A stretch of 40,068 nucleotides of DNA from Burkholderiales bacterium RIFCSPHIGHO2_12_FULL_69_20 (GCA_001770815.1 MESD01000078.1:1-40068), one strand, 5' to 3'. Positions 9,413-18,095 are shown, counted from the first letter of the stretch. Notes: a model not told the origin generated them from the sequence alone. Numbers and translations are program-made.

Positions 9413-10219
9413 ATGGGTCTGCTGTCCTACTTCAAACGCATCACCGATACCGCCACCGAGGCGAGCGCCCCCGCGGCGCCCGATGCCGTGGCGGCGGCCC
9501 GCATGCGCGCGCGCCGCCGGCTGATCGGCGCGGCCGTGCTGCTGGGGGTGGGGGTGATCGGCTTCCCGCTGCTGTTCGAGACGCAGCCGCGGCCCATCCC
9601 CGTCAATATTCCGATCGAGATTCCGCGCAAGGACGGCGCGCCACCGCTGGTGCTGCCGCATGCCACGCCGGCGCTGTCACCCGCCTCGGCGGCGGTGGTG
9701 ATGGCCGATGCCGCAGCACCCGCACCACCCACACCAGCACCCGCCGAGATCACCGAGCGTGCCGGCGAACAAGGCCGCGAAAGGCCACCGGTGGCCGCCG
9801 CGCCGGCCGCGCCGAGGGCCGTTCCGGTGCGCCCAGCCGCATCTGCGGTGTTGGCAGCCAAGCCGCCGGCTGCTGCGCCCAAACCAGCTGCCGCGGCATC
9901 CCGGTCCGTGGCACCCAAGGCCGACGATGGCGCCCGCGCGCGCGCGTTGCTCGATGGCCGGGCCGCAGCCCAACCCGCCAGCGCTGCGGGCGCGCGGATG
10001 GTGGTGCAGGTGGGCGCCTACACCGAGCCGGCCAAGCTGCAGGAGGCGCGGCGCAAGGTCGAGGCCATGGGCTTCAAGACCTACACGCAGGTGGTCGAGG
10101 TCGACGGCGCCAAACGCACCCGCGTGCGCGTGGGCCCGTTCGCCAACCGCGGCGAGGCCGACAAGGCCGCTGCCCGCATCAAGGCCGGTGGGTTGCCGGC
10201 GGCCATCCTCACGCTGTGA
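9413..10219 (+). CDS. SPOR-domain membrane protein (DedD-like)
   Basis: This is a division-associated protein that binds denuded septal peptidoglycan through a C-terminal SPOR domain. The 268 residues comprise a short cytoplasmic head, one membrane segment at about 38-55 (LIGAAVLLGVGVIGFPLLF), a long Pro/Ala-rich periplasmic linker, and the SPOR domain at about 193-268. The SPOR domain starts MVVQVGAYTEPAKLQEARR and ends with RVRVGPFANRGEADKAAARI. This bitopic layout is that of DedD. The position between folC and cvpA is the same as in pseudomonads. The stop overlaps the cvpA start by 4 bases. Confidence 0.9.
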   Translation: MGLLSYFKRITDTATEASAPAAPDAVAAARMRARRRLIGAAVLLGVGVIGFPLLFETQPRPIPVNIPIEIPRKDGAPPLVLPHATPALSPASAAVVMADAAAPAPPTPAPAEITERAGEQGRERPPVAAAPAAPRAVPVRPAASAVLAAKPPAAAPKPAAAASRSVAPKADDGARARALLDGRAAAQPASAAGARMVVQVGAYTEPAKLQEARRKVEAMGFKTYTQVVEVDGAKRTRVRVGPFANRGEADKAAARIKAGGLPAAILTL

Positions 10220-10725
10220 ACACGCTGCCTGCCATGCCCGCGCTGGGCTGGGTCGACTGGACACTGCTGGCGGTGCTGGCGCTGTCGGTGGTGGTGGGGC
10301 TGTGGCGTGGGCTGGTGTTCGAACTGATGTCGCTGGTGGGCTGGGTGGTGGCCTACGTGGCCGCACAGCTGTATTCACCCATCGTCGCCGCCTGGGTGCC
10401 GGTGGGCGCACCCGGCTCGGCACTCAACCAGGGTGCCGGTTTTGTGCTCACGTTTCTGGCAGTGTTGATCGTCTGGACGCTGGCCGCGCGATTGCTGCGG
10501 CTGGTGATCCACGCCACGCCACTGACGCTGGTCGACCGCAGCCTGGGTGCCGCCTTCGGCCTGCTGCGCGGCGCGGTGCTGCTGCTGGCGCTGGCCACCG
10601 TGGTGGCCTACACGCCGGCAGCTCGCGCCCAAGCCTGGCAGGATTCACACGGCGCCGCCTGGCTGCGGCTGGCGCTGCAAGGCCTCAAGCCCGTGCTGCC
10701 GGCCGAGGTGGCGCGGTATCTATGA
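10216..10725 (+). CDS. cvpA: CvpA family inner-membrane protein
   Basis: CvpA is a small membrane protein first linked to colicin V export in E. coli. Its molecular role is not settled, and it is often found before purF. The 169 residues contain four hydrophobic segments, with the family features WVDWTLLAVLALSVVVGLWRG near the start and DRSLGAAFGLLRG before the last membrane helix. The GTG at 10216 overlaps the preceding stop (GTGA), which fits the coupling seen elsewhere in this block. An ATG six codons later (10234) is an alternative. A palindromic repeat element starts directly after the stop codon. Confidence 0.9.
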   Translation: MNTLPAMPALGWVDWTLLAVLALSVVVGLWRGLVFELMSLVGWVVAYVAAQLYSPIVAAWVPVGAPGSALNQGAGFVLTFLAVLIVWTLAARLLRLVIHATPLTLVDRSLGAAFGLLRGAVLLLALATVVAYTPAARAQAWQDSHGAAWLRLALQGLKPVLPAEVARYL

Positions 10726-10799
10726 CCCACCCCCTACGCGCTGCGCGCGCCCCCTCGAGGGGGCCGAGCCCGGTGCCGCGGCGTTGGCTTGGCAAATCT
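10726..10799 (+). repeat. Dispersed palindromic intergenic element, copy A
   Basis: This element starts at the base after the cvpA stop. It holds a perfect 16-base palindrome, GCCCCCTCGAGGGGGC, at 10749-10764, preceded by CCCACCCC and a GCGCTGCG-like stretch, and ends with CTTGGCAAATCT. The same order of parts appears in the element at 33153-33252. It resembles the REP-like boundary elements that are common between genes in Burkholderiales. The core hairpin may act as a weak terminator or mRNA-stabilising structure between cvpA and purF. Confidence 0.65.
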
Positions 10800-10824
10800 C
10801 TCTCAGCCCTCTAGGACTTCCACC

Positions 10825-12363
10825 ATGTGCGGCATCGTTGGCGTGATCTCCAAAGCGCCGGTCAACCAGCTCATCTACGACGCGCTGCTGCTGCTGCAGC
10901 ACCGCGGCCAGGACGCCGCCGGCATCGTCACCATGCAGGGCACGCAGTGCTTCATGCACAAGGCCCGCGGCATGGTCAAGGACGTGTTCCGCACCCGCAA
11001 CATGCGCGCGCTGCCTGGCGCGGTGGGGCTGGGCCAGGTGCGCTACCCCACGGCCGGCAACGCCTTCAACGAGGAAGAGGCTCAGCCCTTCTACGTCAAC
11101 GCGCCCTACGGCATCGTGCTGGTGCACAACGGCAACCTGACCAACGCGCATGCGCTGAAGCAGGAGCTGTTCGACGTCGACCGGCGCCACATCAACACCG
11201 GCAGCGACACCGAGGTGCTGATCAACGTGCTGGCCCACGAGATGGAGCTGGCCGGCCGTGGTGTGCTGCTGACGCCCGAATTGGTGTTCCGCGCGGTGCG
11301 CGAGGTGCACAAGCGCATCCGCGGCTCGTATGCGGTGATCGCGCTGATCGCGGGTTATGGGCTGCTGGCCTTCCGCGACCCGTACGGCATCCGTCCGCTG
11401 GTCTACGGCGTCAGCGACCTGCCAGCCTCGGAGGGCGGTGGCCAGGAGGTGATGCTGGCCAGCGAGACTGTGGCGCTGGAAGGCACCGGCCACACCACCG
11501 TGCGCGACGTGGCGCCGGGCGAGGCGCTGTTCATCGACCTGGCCGGCCAGGTGCACAGCCAGCAGTGCGCCGACAACCCCACGCTGCACCCCTGCATGTT
11601 CGAGTACGTGTACCTGGCGCGGCCCGATTCGGTGATCGACGGCATCTCGGTCTACCAGGCCCGACTGAACCTGGGCGAGACGCTGGCGCAGCGGGTGATC
11701 AGCACCATGCCGCCTTCAGACATCGACGTGGTGATCCCGATCCCCGAGTCGAGCCGGCCCTCGGCGATGCAGCTGGCGCAGAAGATCGGCAAGCCCTACC
11801 GCGAGGGCTTCGTCAAGAACCGCTACGTCGGCCGCACCTTCATCATGCCGGGCCAGCAGGCGCGCAAGAAAAGCGTGCGCCAGAAGCTCAACGCGATCAC
11901 GCAGGAGTTCAAGGGCCGCAACGTGCTGCTGGTCGACGATTCGATCGTGCGCGGCACCACCAGCAAGGAGATCGTGCAGATGGCGCGCGAGGCCGGGGCG
12001 CGCCGCGTCTACATGGCTTCGGCCGCACCGCCGGTGCGTTATCCCAACGTGTACGGCATCGACATGCCCACGCGCGAAGAGCTGGTGGCGCACGGCCGCA
12101 CGCAGGAGCAGATCCGCGAGTTCATCGGTGCCGACGCGCTGATCTACCAGGACGTCGACGCGATGAAGCGGGTGGTGGGGGCGCTGAACCCGGCCATCGT
12201 CGGCTTCGAGGCCAGCTGCTTCGACGGCCAGTACATCACCGGCGACATCAGCCTGGCCGATTTCGAAGCCATCGAGCACCAGCGCACCGAAGCCCGCAAG
12301 GACGACGAGGACAGCGGCGACCGCACCCGCCTGACGCTGCAAAGCCGGGCCGAACCGAGCTGA
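10825..12363 (+). CDS. purF: Amidophosphoribosyltransferase
   Basis: PurF makes phosphoribosylamine from PRPP and glutamine, the first committed step of purine synthesis. The 512-residue protein starts MCGIVGV, so C2 becomes the N-terminal nucleophile of the glutaminase domain after Met removal. This fixes the start at 10825. The glutaminase domain carries the VRYPTAG and HNGNLTNA segments. The phosphoribosyltransferase domain has the PRPP motif VLLVDDSIVRGTTS at about 367-380. Length is normal. It lies 4 bases before metZ, as in pseudomonads. Confidence 0.98.
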   Translation: MCGIVGVISKAPVNQLIYDALLLLQHRGQDAAGIVTMQGTQCFMHKARGMVKDVFRTRNMRALPGAVGLGQVRYPTAGNAFNEEEAQPFYVNAPYGIVLVHNGNLTNAHALKQELFDVDRRHINTGSDTEVLINVLAHEMELAGRGVLLTPELVFRAVREVHKRIRGSYAVIALIAGYGLLAFRDPYGIRPLVYGVSDLPASEGGGQEVMLASETVALEGTGHTTVRDVAPGEALFIDLAGQVHSQQCADNPTLHPCMFEYVYLARPDSVIDGISVYQARLNLGETLAQRVISTMPPSDIDVVIPIPESSRPSAMQLAQKIGKPYREGFVKNRYVGRTFIMPGQQARKKSVRQKLNAITQEFKGRNVLLVDDSIVRGTTSKEIVQMAREAGARRVYMASAAPPVRYPNVYGIDMPTREELVAHGRTQEQIREFIGADALIYQDVDAMKRVVGALNPAIVGFEASCFDGQYITGDISLADFEAIEHQRTEARKDDEDSGDRTRLTLQSRAEPS

Positions 12364-12367
12364 CACC

Positions 12368-13609
12368 ATGACCGACCCCCGTACCAAGAAACGACTGCCG
12401 CGCAAGGCCTTGCCCGCCGGCCTGCGCCGCGACACCCTGGCCGTGCGCGAAGGCCTGCCCGCCAGCCAGTGGGGCGAGAACAGCGAGGCGTTGTTCCTCA
12501 CCAGCAGCTACGTGCAGCCCGACGCGGCCACCGCCGCGCGCCGTTTTGCCGAGGAGGAGGAGGCCTTCACCTACAGCCGCTTCGGCAACCCCACGGTGAT
12601 GATGATGGAGCGCCGCCTGGCCGCGCTGGAAGGCACTAGCGGCTGCATCGGCACTGGCAGCGGCATGTCGGCCATCCTGCTGCTGCTGATGGGGCTGCTG
12701 AAGGCCGGCGACCACGTGGTCTGCTCGCGCAGCGTGTTCGGCTCGACCATCCGGCTGCTGCAGGGCGAGATGGGCAAGTTCGGCGTGGAATCCAGCTTCG
12801 TCTCGCAGACCGACGTGGACGAGTGGCGTGCCGCGATGCGGCCCAACACCAAGCTGCTGATGGCCGAATCGCCCACCAACCCGCTGACCGACGTGTGCGA
12901 CATCGCCGCGCTGGCCGACATCGCCCACCGTGGCGGCGCGGTGCTGGCGGTGGACAACTGCTTCTGCTCGCCGGCGCTGCAGAACCCGGTGTTGTTCGGC
13001 GCCGATTTCATCATCCACTCGGGCACCAAGTACCTCGACGGCCAGGGCCGCGTGATCGCCGGTGCGCTGTGCGGGCCCGAGGACCTGCTGCAGAGCAAGA
13101 TGCTGCCGATCATGAAATCGGGCGGGCTCACGCTGTCACCCTTCAACGCCTGGGTGGTGCTCAAGGGCCTGGAGACGCTGTCGGTGCGCATGCAGGCGCA
13201 CAGCGCACGCGCGCTGCAGATCGCCCAATGGCTGGCCGAACAGCCGCAAGTGGCGCGGGTGCACTACCCCGGCCTGCCCAGCCACCCCCAGCATGCGTTG
13301 GCGATGGCGCAGCAGAACGGCAGCGGCGGCGCGGTGGTCAGCTTCGACGTGAAGGGGCAGGGCGCCGATGACCTGCGCGCGCGCGCCTTCCAGGTGGTCG
13401 ATGCGGCGTTGGTGGCGTCCATCACCACCAACCTGGGCGACGTGAAGACCACCATCTGCCACCCCGCTTCCACCTCGCATGGCCGGCTGAGCGAAGCGCA
13501 ACGCCAGGCCGCCGGCATCGGTCAAGGCCTGGTGCGGTATGCGGTGGGCCTGGAAGACATCGACGACCTGAAGGCCGACCTGCAACGCGGGCTGGAGGCC
13601 CTGTCATGA
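12368..13609 (+). CDS. metZ: O-succinylhomoserine sulfhydrylase
   Basis: MetZ uses PLP to make homocysteine directly from O-succinylhomoserine and sulfide, bypassing cystathionine. The 413-residue protein belongs to the Cys/Met-metabolism PLP family. The PLP lysine is K221 in [12 protein letters not shown]. The phosphate-binding YSRFGNPT and SGMSAI segments and the late substrate-binding [12 protein letters not shown]-like stretch (here [11 protein letters not shown]) are present. The assignment to metZ rather than metB or metY rests on the purF-metZ neighbourhood, the [13 protein letters not shown] motif and the length. Its stop overlaps the gltX start by 4 bases. Confidence 0.92.
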   Translation: MTDPRTKKRLPRKALPAGLRRDTLAVREGLPASQWGENSEALFLTSSYVQPDAATAARRFAEEEEAFTYSRFGNPTVMMMERRLAALEGTSGCIGTGSGMSAILLLLMGLLKAGDHVVCSRSVFGSTIRLLQGEMGKFGVESSFVSQTDVDEWRAAMRPNTKLLMAESPTNPLTDVCDIAALADIAHRGGAVLAVDNCFCSPALQNPVLFGADFIIHSGTKYLDGQGRVIAGALCGPEDLLQSKMLPIMKSGGLTLSPFNAWVVLKGLETLSVRMQAHSARALQIAQWLAEQPQVARVHYPGLPSHPQHALAMAQQNGSGGAVVSFDVKGQGADDLRARAFQVVDAALVASITTNLGDVKTTICHPASTSHGRLSEAQRQAAGIGQGLVRYAVGLEDIDDLKADLQRGLEALS

Positions 13610-15012
13610 ACTCGAAGAAGATCCGCACCCGCATCGCGCCATCGCCCACCGGCTTCCTGCACCTGGGCACGGCGCGCACCGCGCTGTATTCCTGGGCCTA
13701 CGCCCGGCATTTCGGTGGCGAGTTCGTGCTGCGCATCGAAGACACCGACGTGGCGCGCAGCACGCAGGATTCGGTCGACCAGATCCTGGCGTCCATGCAC
13801 TGGCTGGGGCTGGATTACGACGAAGGCCCGGTCTACCAGATGCAGCGTCTGGCGCGCTACCACGCGGTGGTCGAGCAGATGATCGCCGCCGGCACCGCCT
13901 ACCGCTGCTGGTGCTCGCCCGAAGAGCTGGACGCGATGCGCGAGGCCCAGCGCGCGCGCGGCGAAAAAACCCGTTACGACGGCCGCTGGCGCCCGGCACC
14001 GGGCAAGGCCCTGCCGCCGATCCCTGTGGATGTGAAGCCGGTGGTGCGCTTCGCCAACCCGACCGACGGTGTGGTGAGCTGGAACGACCTGGTCAAGGGC
14101 CCGATCAGCATCGCCAACCACGAGATCGACGACCTGATCATCCTGCGGCCCGACGGTGTGCCGACCTACAACTTCGCCGTCGTGGTCGACGATTGGGACA
14201 TGGCCATCAGCCATGTCTTCCGCGGCGACGAGCACATCAACAACACGCCCTGGCAGATCAACATGTTCAACGCGCTGGGCGCGCCGCTGCCGGCGTTCGG
14301 CCACTGCCCGGTGATCCTGGGCGAGGACGGGCAGAAGCTGTCCAAGCGCCGCGGCGCGGTCAGCGTCACCGCCTACCAGGAGGCCGGCTACCTGCCCGAG
14401 GCGATGCTGAACTACCTGGCCCGGCTGGGCTGGAGCCACGGCGACGAAGAGCTGTTCAGCATCGAGCAGATGGTGGCCTGGTTCGACGGCAGCCACCTCA
14501 GCAAGAGCCCCGCGCAATGGGACGCTGCCAAGCTGACCTGGGTGAATGCGCATTACATCAAGCAGGCCGACGATGCGCGGCTGGCATCCTTGGTGGCCGC
14601 CCAGCTGGCCAGCCGCGGCGTGGAGGTGGCAGCCGACCTGCGCCTGGCGGCGATGTGTGCGCTGTACAAGGATCGCTGCAGCACCACGGTGGAACTGGCC
14701 GACTGGCTGGCGATGTACTTCGTGCCGGTGGCCGCGCCTGCCGACGAACTGGCCGCACAGCTTACCGACGCGGTGCGCCCGGCGCTGGCCGGGCTGCGCA
14801 CCCGCCTGGCCGACCTTCCCGAGGCAGCCTGGGACAAGGCCGGCATCGCCCAGGCACTCAAGGCCACGCTGGCCGAGCACCAGCTGAAGATGCCGCAGCT
14901 GGCGATTCCGCTGCGACTGCTGCTGTGCGGCCGGGCGCAGACGCCGTCGGTCGATGCGGTGGTGGCGCTGTTCGATCGCGACACCGTGCTCAGCCGCTTG
15001 CAGCACGCTTAA
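13606..15012 (+). CDS. gltX: Glutamyl-tRNA synthetase
   Basis: GltX charges tRNA-Glu with glutamate. The 468-residue class I synthetase has the HIGH-type signature as HLGT at 19-22 in [13 protein letters not shown] and the KMSKS-type signature as KLSKR at 244-248. The zinc-site region keeps the first Cys pair (CWC) but has YDGRWR where E. coli has YDGRCRH, so the second half of the zinc site is missing; from memory this is usual in Burkholderiales. It is directly followed by tRNA-Ala and tRNA-Glu genes, an arrangement also seen in pseudomonads. The promoter of those tRNAs overlaps the last codons. Confidence 0.97.
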   Translation: MNSKKIRTRIAPSPTGFLHLGTARTALYSWAYARHFGGEFVLRIEDTDVARSTQDSVDQILASMHWLGLDYDEGPVYQMQRLARYHAVVEQMIAAGTAYRCWCSPEELDAMREAQRARGEKTRYDGRWRPAPGKALPPIPVDVKPVVRFANPTDGVVSWNDLVKGPISIANHEIDDLIILRPDGVPTYNFAVVVDDWDMAISHVFRGDEHINNTPWQINMFNALGAPLPAFGHCPVILGEDGQKLSKRRGAVSVTAYQEAGYLPEAMLNYLARLGWSHGDEELFSIEQMVAWFDGSHLSKSPAQWDAAKLTWVNAHYIKQADDARLASLVAAQLASRGVEVAADLRLAAMCALYKDRCSTTVELADWLAMYFVPVAAPADELAAQLTDAVRPALAGLRTRLADLPEAAWDKAGIAQALKATLAEHQLKMPQLAIPLRLLLCGRAQTPSVDAVVALFDRDTVLSRLQHA

Positions 15013-15027
15013 GGCCTGTGCTATAGT
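14998..15027 (+). promoter_or_regulatory. Promoter of the tRNA-Ala/tRNA-Glu operon
   Basis: TTGCAG at 14998-15003 and TATAGT at 15022-15027 are 18 bases apart, and the -10 is extended by TG at 15019-15020. The match is strong for a tRNA promoter. It overlaps the 3' end of gltX, and transcription would start near 15034, about 50 bases before tRNA-Ala. Confidence 0.6.
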
Positions 15028-15057
15028 CATGGACTCGCTTGAACAGCAACGGGGAAG

Positions 15058-15082
15058 CCTGGGGAAACCCAGGAAAATACCT

Positions 15083-15085
<3 letters not shown>
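15058..15085 (+). promoter_or_regulatory. Mutually exclusive hairpins in the tRNA leader
   Basis: CCTGGG (58-63), CCCAGG (68-73) and CCTGGG (80-85) lie in a row. The middle segment can pair with the first across a GAAA tetraloop, or with the last across AAAATA. The last segment includes the first three bases of tRNA-Ala, so the second pairing would hide the 5' end that RNase P must process. A role in processing is inference. Confidence 0.5.
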
Positions 15086-15158
<73 letters not shown>

Positions 15159-15203
15159 ATCTTCTGCTTGGTGGCGCTGTTCAAGTCGGTGAACGTGAAT
15201 TCA

Positions 15204-15279
15204 GTCCCCTTCGTCTAGAGGCCTAGGACACCACCCTTTCACGGTGATTACAGGGGTTCGAATCCCCTAGGGGACGCCA
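15204..15279 (+). tRNA. tRNA-Glu (anticodon TTC)
   Basis: The 76-base cloverleaf has acceptor stem GTCCCCT/AGGGGAC, D arm GTCT/GGAC, anticodon loop CTTTCAC with anticodon TTC, T stem AGGGG/CCCCT around TTCGAAT, and an encoded CCA end. The anticodon stem CCACC/GGTGA has a C-A mismatch at positions 27-43. It follows its own synthetase gene gltX and tRNA-Ala by a 45-base spacer and is closed by a terminator 40 bases later. Confidence 0.97.
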
Positions 15280-15319
15280 GATTCACTGGCCATCGCTGAT
15301 GGCGGGGCTGGTGGCAAGC

Positions 15320-15347
15320 AAGAGCACTTCGGTGCTCTTTTTTGTTT
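15320..15347 (+). terminator. Rho-independent terminator of the tRNA operon
   Basis: AAGAGCAC (15320-15327) pairs with GTGCTCTT (15332-15339) around a TTCG tetraloop and runs into TTTTTT-G-TTT. This is a textbook intrinsic terminator and marks the end of the housekeeping block. Confidence 0.93.
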
Positions 15348-15456
15348 CCGGGTCCCGCGCAGGTGCGCTGCGTGCAGGCCGCTGTCGCGTACGGGCTATC
15401 GCCCAATCGCCAGGCTTGCATGATGGCCAGGTGTTCCACCCACCGGCCCTCCTGCG

Positions 15457-16248
15457 ATGAGCACCTCCGCCTCTCCGAACGTCCCGCTCGACCTCGCGGC
15501 ACTGGTCGACGACCTGTTCCGCCTGCTGCGGCTGAAGACCGCGCCCATTGCCATGCAACTGTTCGAGACGGTGGCGGCGATGGAGGCGGTGCCCCGCATC
15601 CGCCGCCCCAAGGGCAGCATCCACACCACCGACCAGATCGTCGGCCAGGCCGCGCGGCTGGGCTTCACGGTGGGCATCACGATGGACGACCTGGTGGGCC
15701 CGCAGTGCGGCGCGGTGCTGGGCCTGGCGCCGCAGGATGAAACCTGGCAGGCCGGCAAGCCGTTTGCCGGCGTGTGGTTTGCCACTGAGGCCGATGCGGC
15801 CGCGCATCAGAAGGCCATGCACTGTGTGCCCCACGGGCGCTTCAAGGCGATGGCGGTGTCACCGCTGGCCGCCGGCCGGCTGCCCGCGCCCGACATCGCG
15901 CTGGTCTACGCCAACCCGGCGCAGATGATCCTGCTGGTCAATGGCCTGCAATGGGCCGGCTACAAGAAGCTGGAATGGGGCGCGGTGGGTGAATCGGCCT
16001 GCGCCGACAGCTGGGGCCGGGCGCTGGTCACCGGCGAGCCCAGCCTGTCGTTGCCGTGTTTTCCCGAGCGGCGCTACGGCGGCGTGCCCGACGACGAGCT
16101 GCTGATGGCGCTCAAGCCCGCGCAACTGGCCAAGGCAGTCGATGGCTTGAAGCACCTGTCGGCCAACGGCCTGCGCTACCCCATCCCGCCCTATGGCGTG
16201 CAGATCGACGTGCGCGCCGGCATGGCGGCGAGCTACGGTTCGAAATGA
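15457..16248 (+). CDS. DUF169 domain protein, function unknown
   Basis: This is a 263-residue soluble protein of the DUF169 family, whose biochemical function I do not know. Family-like features are a short helical start (LDLAALVDDLFRLLRLKTAPIAMQLF), a conserved-looking Cys in GPQCGAVLGL, a second in AMHCVPHGRFKAM, and a VYANPAQMILLVNGLQW strand-turn. Several later cysteines follow (ESACADSWG, SLPCFPERR). The repeated conserved cysteines suggest a metal or cofactor site, but that is inference. No signal peptide or membrane segment is seen. The start ATG follows CCTCCTGCG, without a good ribosome site. The gene ends 15 bases from the convergent amidohydrolase, so a functional link to the catabolic genes is possible but not shown. 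Confidence 0.8.
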   Translation: MSTSASPNVPLDLAALVDDLFRLLRLKTAPIAMQLFETVAAMEAVPRIRRPKGSIHTTDQIVGQAARLGFTVGITMDDLVGPQCGAVLGLAPQDETWQAGKPFAGVWFATEADAAAHQKAMHCVPHGRFKAMAVSPLAAGRLPAPDIALVYANPAQMILLVNGLQWAGYKKLEWGAVGESACADSWGRALVTGEPSLSLPCFPERRYGGVPDDELLMALKPAQLAKAVDGLKHLSANGLRYPIPPYGVQIDVRAGMAASYGSK

Positions 16249-16263
16249 CCCGCCGCCAAGAGA

Positions 16264-17127
16264 TCAGACGAAGCCGAGCAGGCGCTTCGCGTTTTCCTTC
16301 AGGATCAGCGGCTTGACCTTGTCCTTGAAGCCGGCCTCTTCGAAATCCTTCATCCAGCGCTCGGGTGTGATCAACGGGTAGTCGCTGCCGAACAGCATGC
16401 GGTCCTTCAGCAGCGTGTTGGCGTACTGCACCAGCTGGGCCGGAAAGTACTTCGGGCTCCAGCCGCTGAGGTCGATCCACACGTTGGGCTTGTGCAGCGC
16501 CAGGCTCAGTGCTTCGTCCTGCCAGGGCCAGCTGGGGTGGGCGACGACGATCTGCATGTCGGGGAAGTCGATGGCCACGTCTTCCAGCAGCATCGGGTTG
16601 CTGTTCTGCAGCCGCAGGCCGCCGCCGCAGCGCATGCCGCTGCCGATGCCCGAATGGCCGCTGTGGAAGATCGCCGGCAGCTTGTACTCGGCGATCACCT
16701 CGTAGATCGGCCAGGCCATGCGGTCGTAGGGCAGGAAGCCCTGCACCGTCGGGTGGAACTTGAATCCCTTGACGCCGTGCTCCTCGATCAGCCGCCGCGC
16801 CTCGCGCGCGCCCATCATCCCCTTGTGCGGGTCGATGCTGGCAAACGCCACCATCATGTCGCTGTTCTTGGCGGCGGCCTCGCAGATCTCCTCGTTGGGG
16901 ATGCGGCGGCGGCCCAGTTGCGACTCGCTGTCGACGGTGAACATCACCAGACCGATCTTCATCTCGCGGTAGTGCGCGATGGTCTCCTCGATCGTCGGCC
17001 GCTTGCTGAAGCCGAAGTACTTGTCGGCGGCGCGGTCGTACTCCTCGCCGTAGTTGTCGAACGGGTTCCAGCACGACACCTCGGCATGGGTGTGGGTGTC
17101 GATGGCGATCAGGTCGGCATGGTTCAT
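16264..17127 (-). CDS. Amidohydrolase-2 family metal hydrolase (CouO-like)
   Basis: This is a TIM-barrel amidohydrolase of the aminocarboxymuconate-semialdehyde decarboxylase-like group, 287 residues. The start at 17127 puts the metal motif IDTHTHAE at residues 9-16, as usual. Further conserved points are GFKFHPTVQGF, FHSGHSG, VVAHPSWPW (His before the barrel end) and the late Asp in LFGSDYPL. The frame is open upstream, but the sequence there looks like a promoter region. It is divergent from the crotonase/ligase operon. In Rhodopseudomonas palustris a related amidohydrolase (CouO) acts on a hydroxyphenyl-beta-ketoacyl-CoA in p-coumarate breakdown. A similar role here is inference from the neighbourhood, and a decarboxylase role is also possible. 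Confidence 0.82.
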   Translation of the reverse strand: MNHADLIAIDTHTHAEVSCWNPFDNYGEEYDRAADKYFGFSKRPTIEETIAHYREMKIGLVMFTVDSESQLGRRRIPNEEICEAAAKNSDMMVAFASIDPHKGMMGAREARRLIEEHGVKGFKFHPTVQGFLPYDRMAWPIYEVIAEYKLPAIFHSGHSGIGSGMRCGGGLRLQNSNPMLLEDVAIDFPDMQIVVAHPSWPWQDEALSLALHKPNVWIDLSGWSPKYFPAQLVQYANTLLKDRMLFGSDYPLITPERWMKDFEEAGFKDKVKPLILKENAKRLLGFV

Positions 17128-17282
17128 GGTGGGCTCGATGTTTAATGAATCGAAGTAAACGGCGTGGCTGAATTCGGGTTTCGATGAATTCTGCGCCAGA
17201 GCAGGGGTGTGGTGATTCGGGTTTGCCCTAATTTTTAACTTCAATCTCTGAACTATCTTTGCGGCTCTCCACAGGGGCCCCC
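17128..17282. promoter_or_regulatory. Divergent control region of the hydroxycinnamate-type genes
   Basis: This 155-base gap separates the amidohydrolase (-) from the crotonase operon (+) and is far richer in A and T than its surroundings. ATTCGGGTTT occurs twice in the same direction, at 17172-17181 and 17215-17224, 43 bases apart (about four helical turns). TTCA-N5-TGAA at about 17240-17252 is a weak inverted repeat. These are candidate operators for the MarR regulator encoded at the operon end. I could not fix the -10/-35 boxes with confidence. Confidence 0.45.
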
Positions 17283-18095
17283 ATGACCAGTTCCGACTTC
17301 ACACCCATTCCCGGCCTGCTCGCCTCGCTGGACCTGCTGCAGATCACGCAGTGTGATGCCGTGGCTCATGTGCGGTTGAACCGCCCGGCCAAGCGCAATG
17401 CCATCAGCGACGGCCTGATCCAGCAGATCCACAGTGCCTTCCTGAACCTGCCCGACACGGTGAAGGCCGTGGTGGTCAGCGGCGCGGGTGATCACTTCTG
17501 TGCCGGGCTCGATTTGTCGGAACTGGTGCAGCGCGACATCCAGGCGGCGATCCTGCATTCGCGCATGTGGCATGCGGCCTTCGATGCGATCCAGTTCGGC
17601 CGGGTGCCGGTGGTGGCGGTGCTGCACGGCGCGGTGGTCGGTGGTGGTCTGGAACTGGCCGCGTCGTGCCAGATCCGCGTGGCCGAGGATTCAGCCTACT
17701 TCGGCCTGCCCGAAGGCCAGCGCGGCATCTTTGTCGGCGGTGGCGGCTCGGTGCGCATCCCGCGGTTGATGGGCACCGCCCGCATGACCGACCTGATGCT
17801 GACCGGCCGCGTCTACGACGCCGACGAGGGCGACCGCTACGGCCTGGTGCAGTACCGCGTGCCCACCGGCGAAGGCCTGGCCAAGGGCATCGCACTGGCG
17901 CGCAAGATGGCCGGCAACGCGCCGATGAGCGCTTTTGCGGTGATGCATGCGCTGCCGCGCATCGTCGAGCAAAGCCCCGGCGAAGGCCTGTTCACCGAGG
18001 CACTGATGGCCGCCGCCGCCAGCAACACGCCCGAGGCACAAGACCGGTTGCGTGCCTTCCTGGACGGGCGCGCCGGCAAGGTGGTGAAGTCATGA
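17283..18095 (+). CDS. Enoyl-CoA hydratase/isomerase (crotonase) family, CouA-like
   Basis: This 270-residue crotonase probably hydrates an unsaturated acyl-CoA such as a hydroxycinnamoyl-CoA. The oxyanion-hole segments are HFCAGLDLSE and GAVVGGGLELAAS. Both catalytic glutamates of classical hydratases are present, E124 (GGGLELA) and E144 (FGLPEGQRG). The hydroxycinnamoyl-CoA hydratase-lyases of vanillin-forming pathways have Ser instead of the first Glu, so this is more likely a hydratase than a vanillin-forming lyase. The ATG at 17283 was chosen over the in-frame TTG at 17259 as the stronger start. The stop overlaps the ligase start by 4 bases, suggesting tight coupling of activation and hydration. 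Confidence 0.85.
   Translation: MTSSDFTPIPGLLASLDLLQITQCDAVAHVRLNRPAKRNAISDGLIQQIHSAFLNLPDTVKAVVVSGAGDHFCAGLDLSELVQRDIQAAILHSRMWHAAFDAIQFGRVPVVAVLHGAVVGGGLELAASCQIRVAEDSAYFGLPEGQRGIFVGGGGSVRIPRLMGTARMTDLMLTGRVYDADEGDRYGLVQYRVPTGEGLAKGIALARKMAGNAPMSAFAVMHALPRIVEQSPGEGLFTEALMAAAASNTPEAQDRLRAFLDGRAGKVVKS

Noticed and set aside
12364-12367. SAM riboswitch or regulatory leader for metZ
   Set aside because: Only 4 bases separate purF and metZ, so there is no room for a leader.
16492-17145. 217-codon frame on the + strand opposite the amidohydrolase
   Set aside because: It is a shadow of the amidohydrolase gene, whose metal-binding motifs on the - strand are unmistakable.
17283-18095. Vanillin-forming hydroxycinnamoyl-CoA hydratase-lyase (Ech) for the crotonase
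   Set aside because: The Ser that replaces the first catalytic Glu in hydratase-lyases is not present; GGGLELA has Glu, as in ordinary hydratases.
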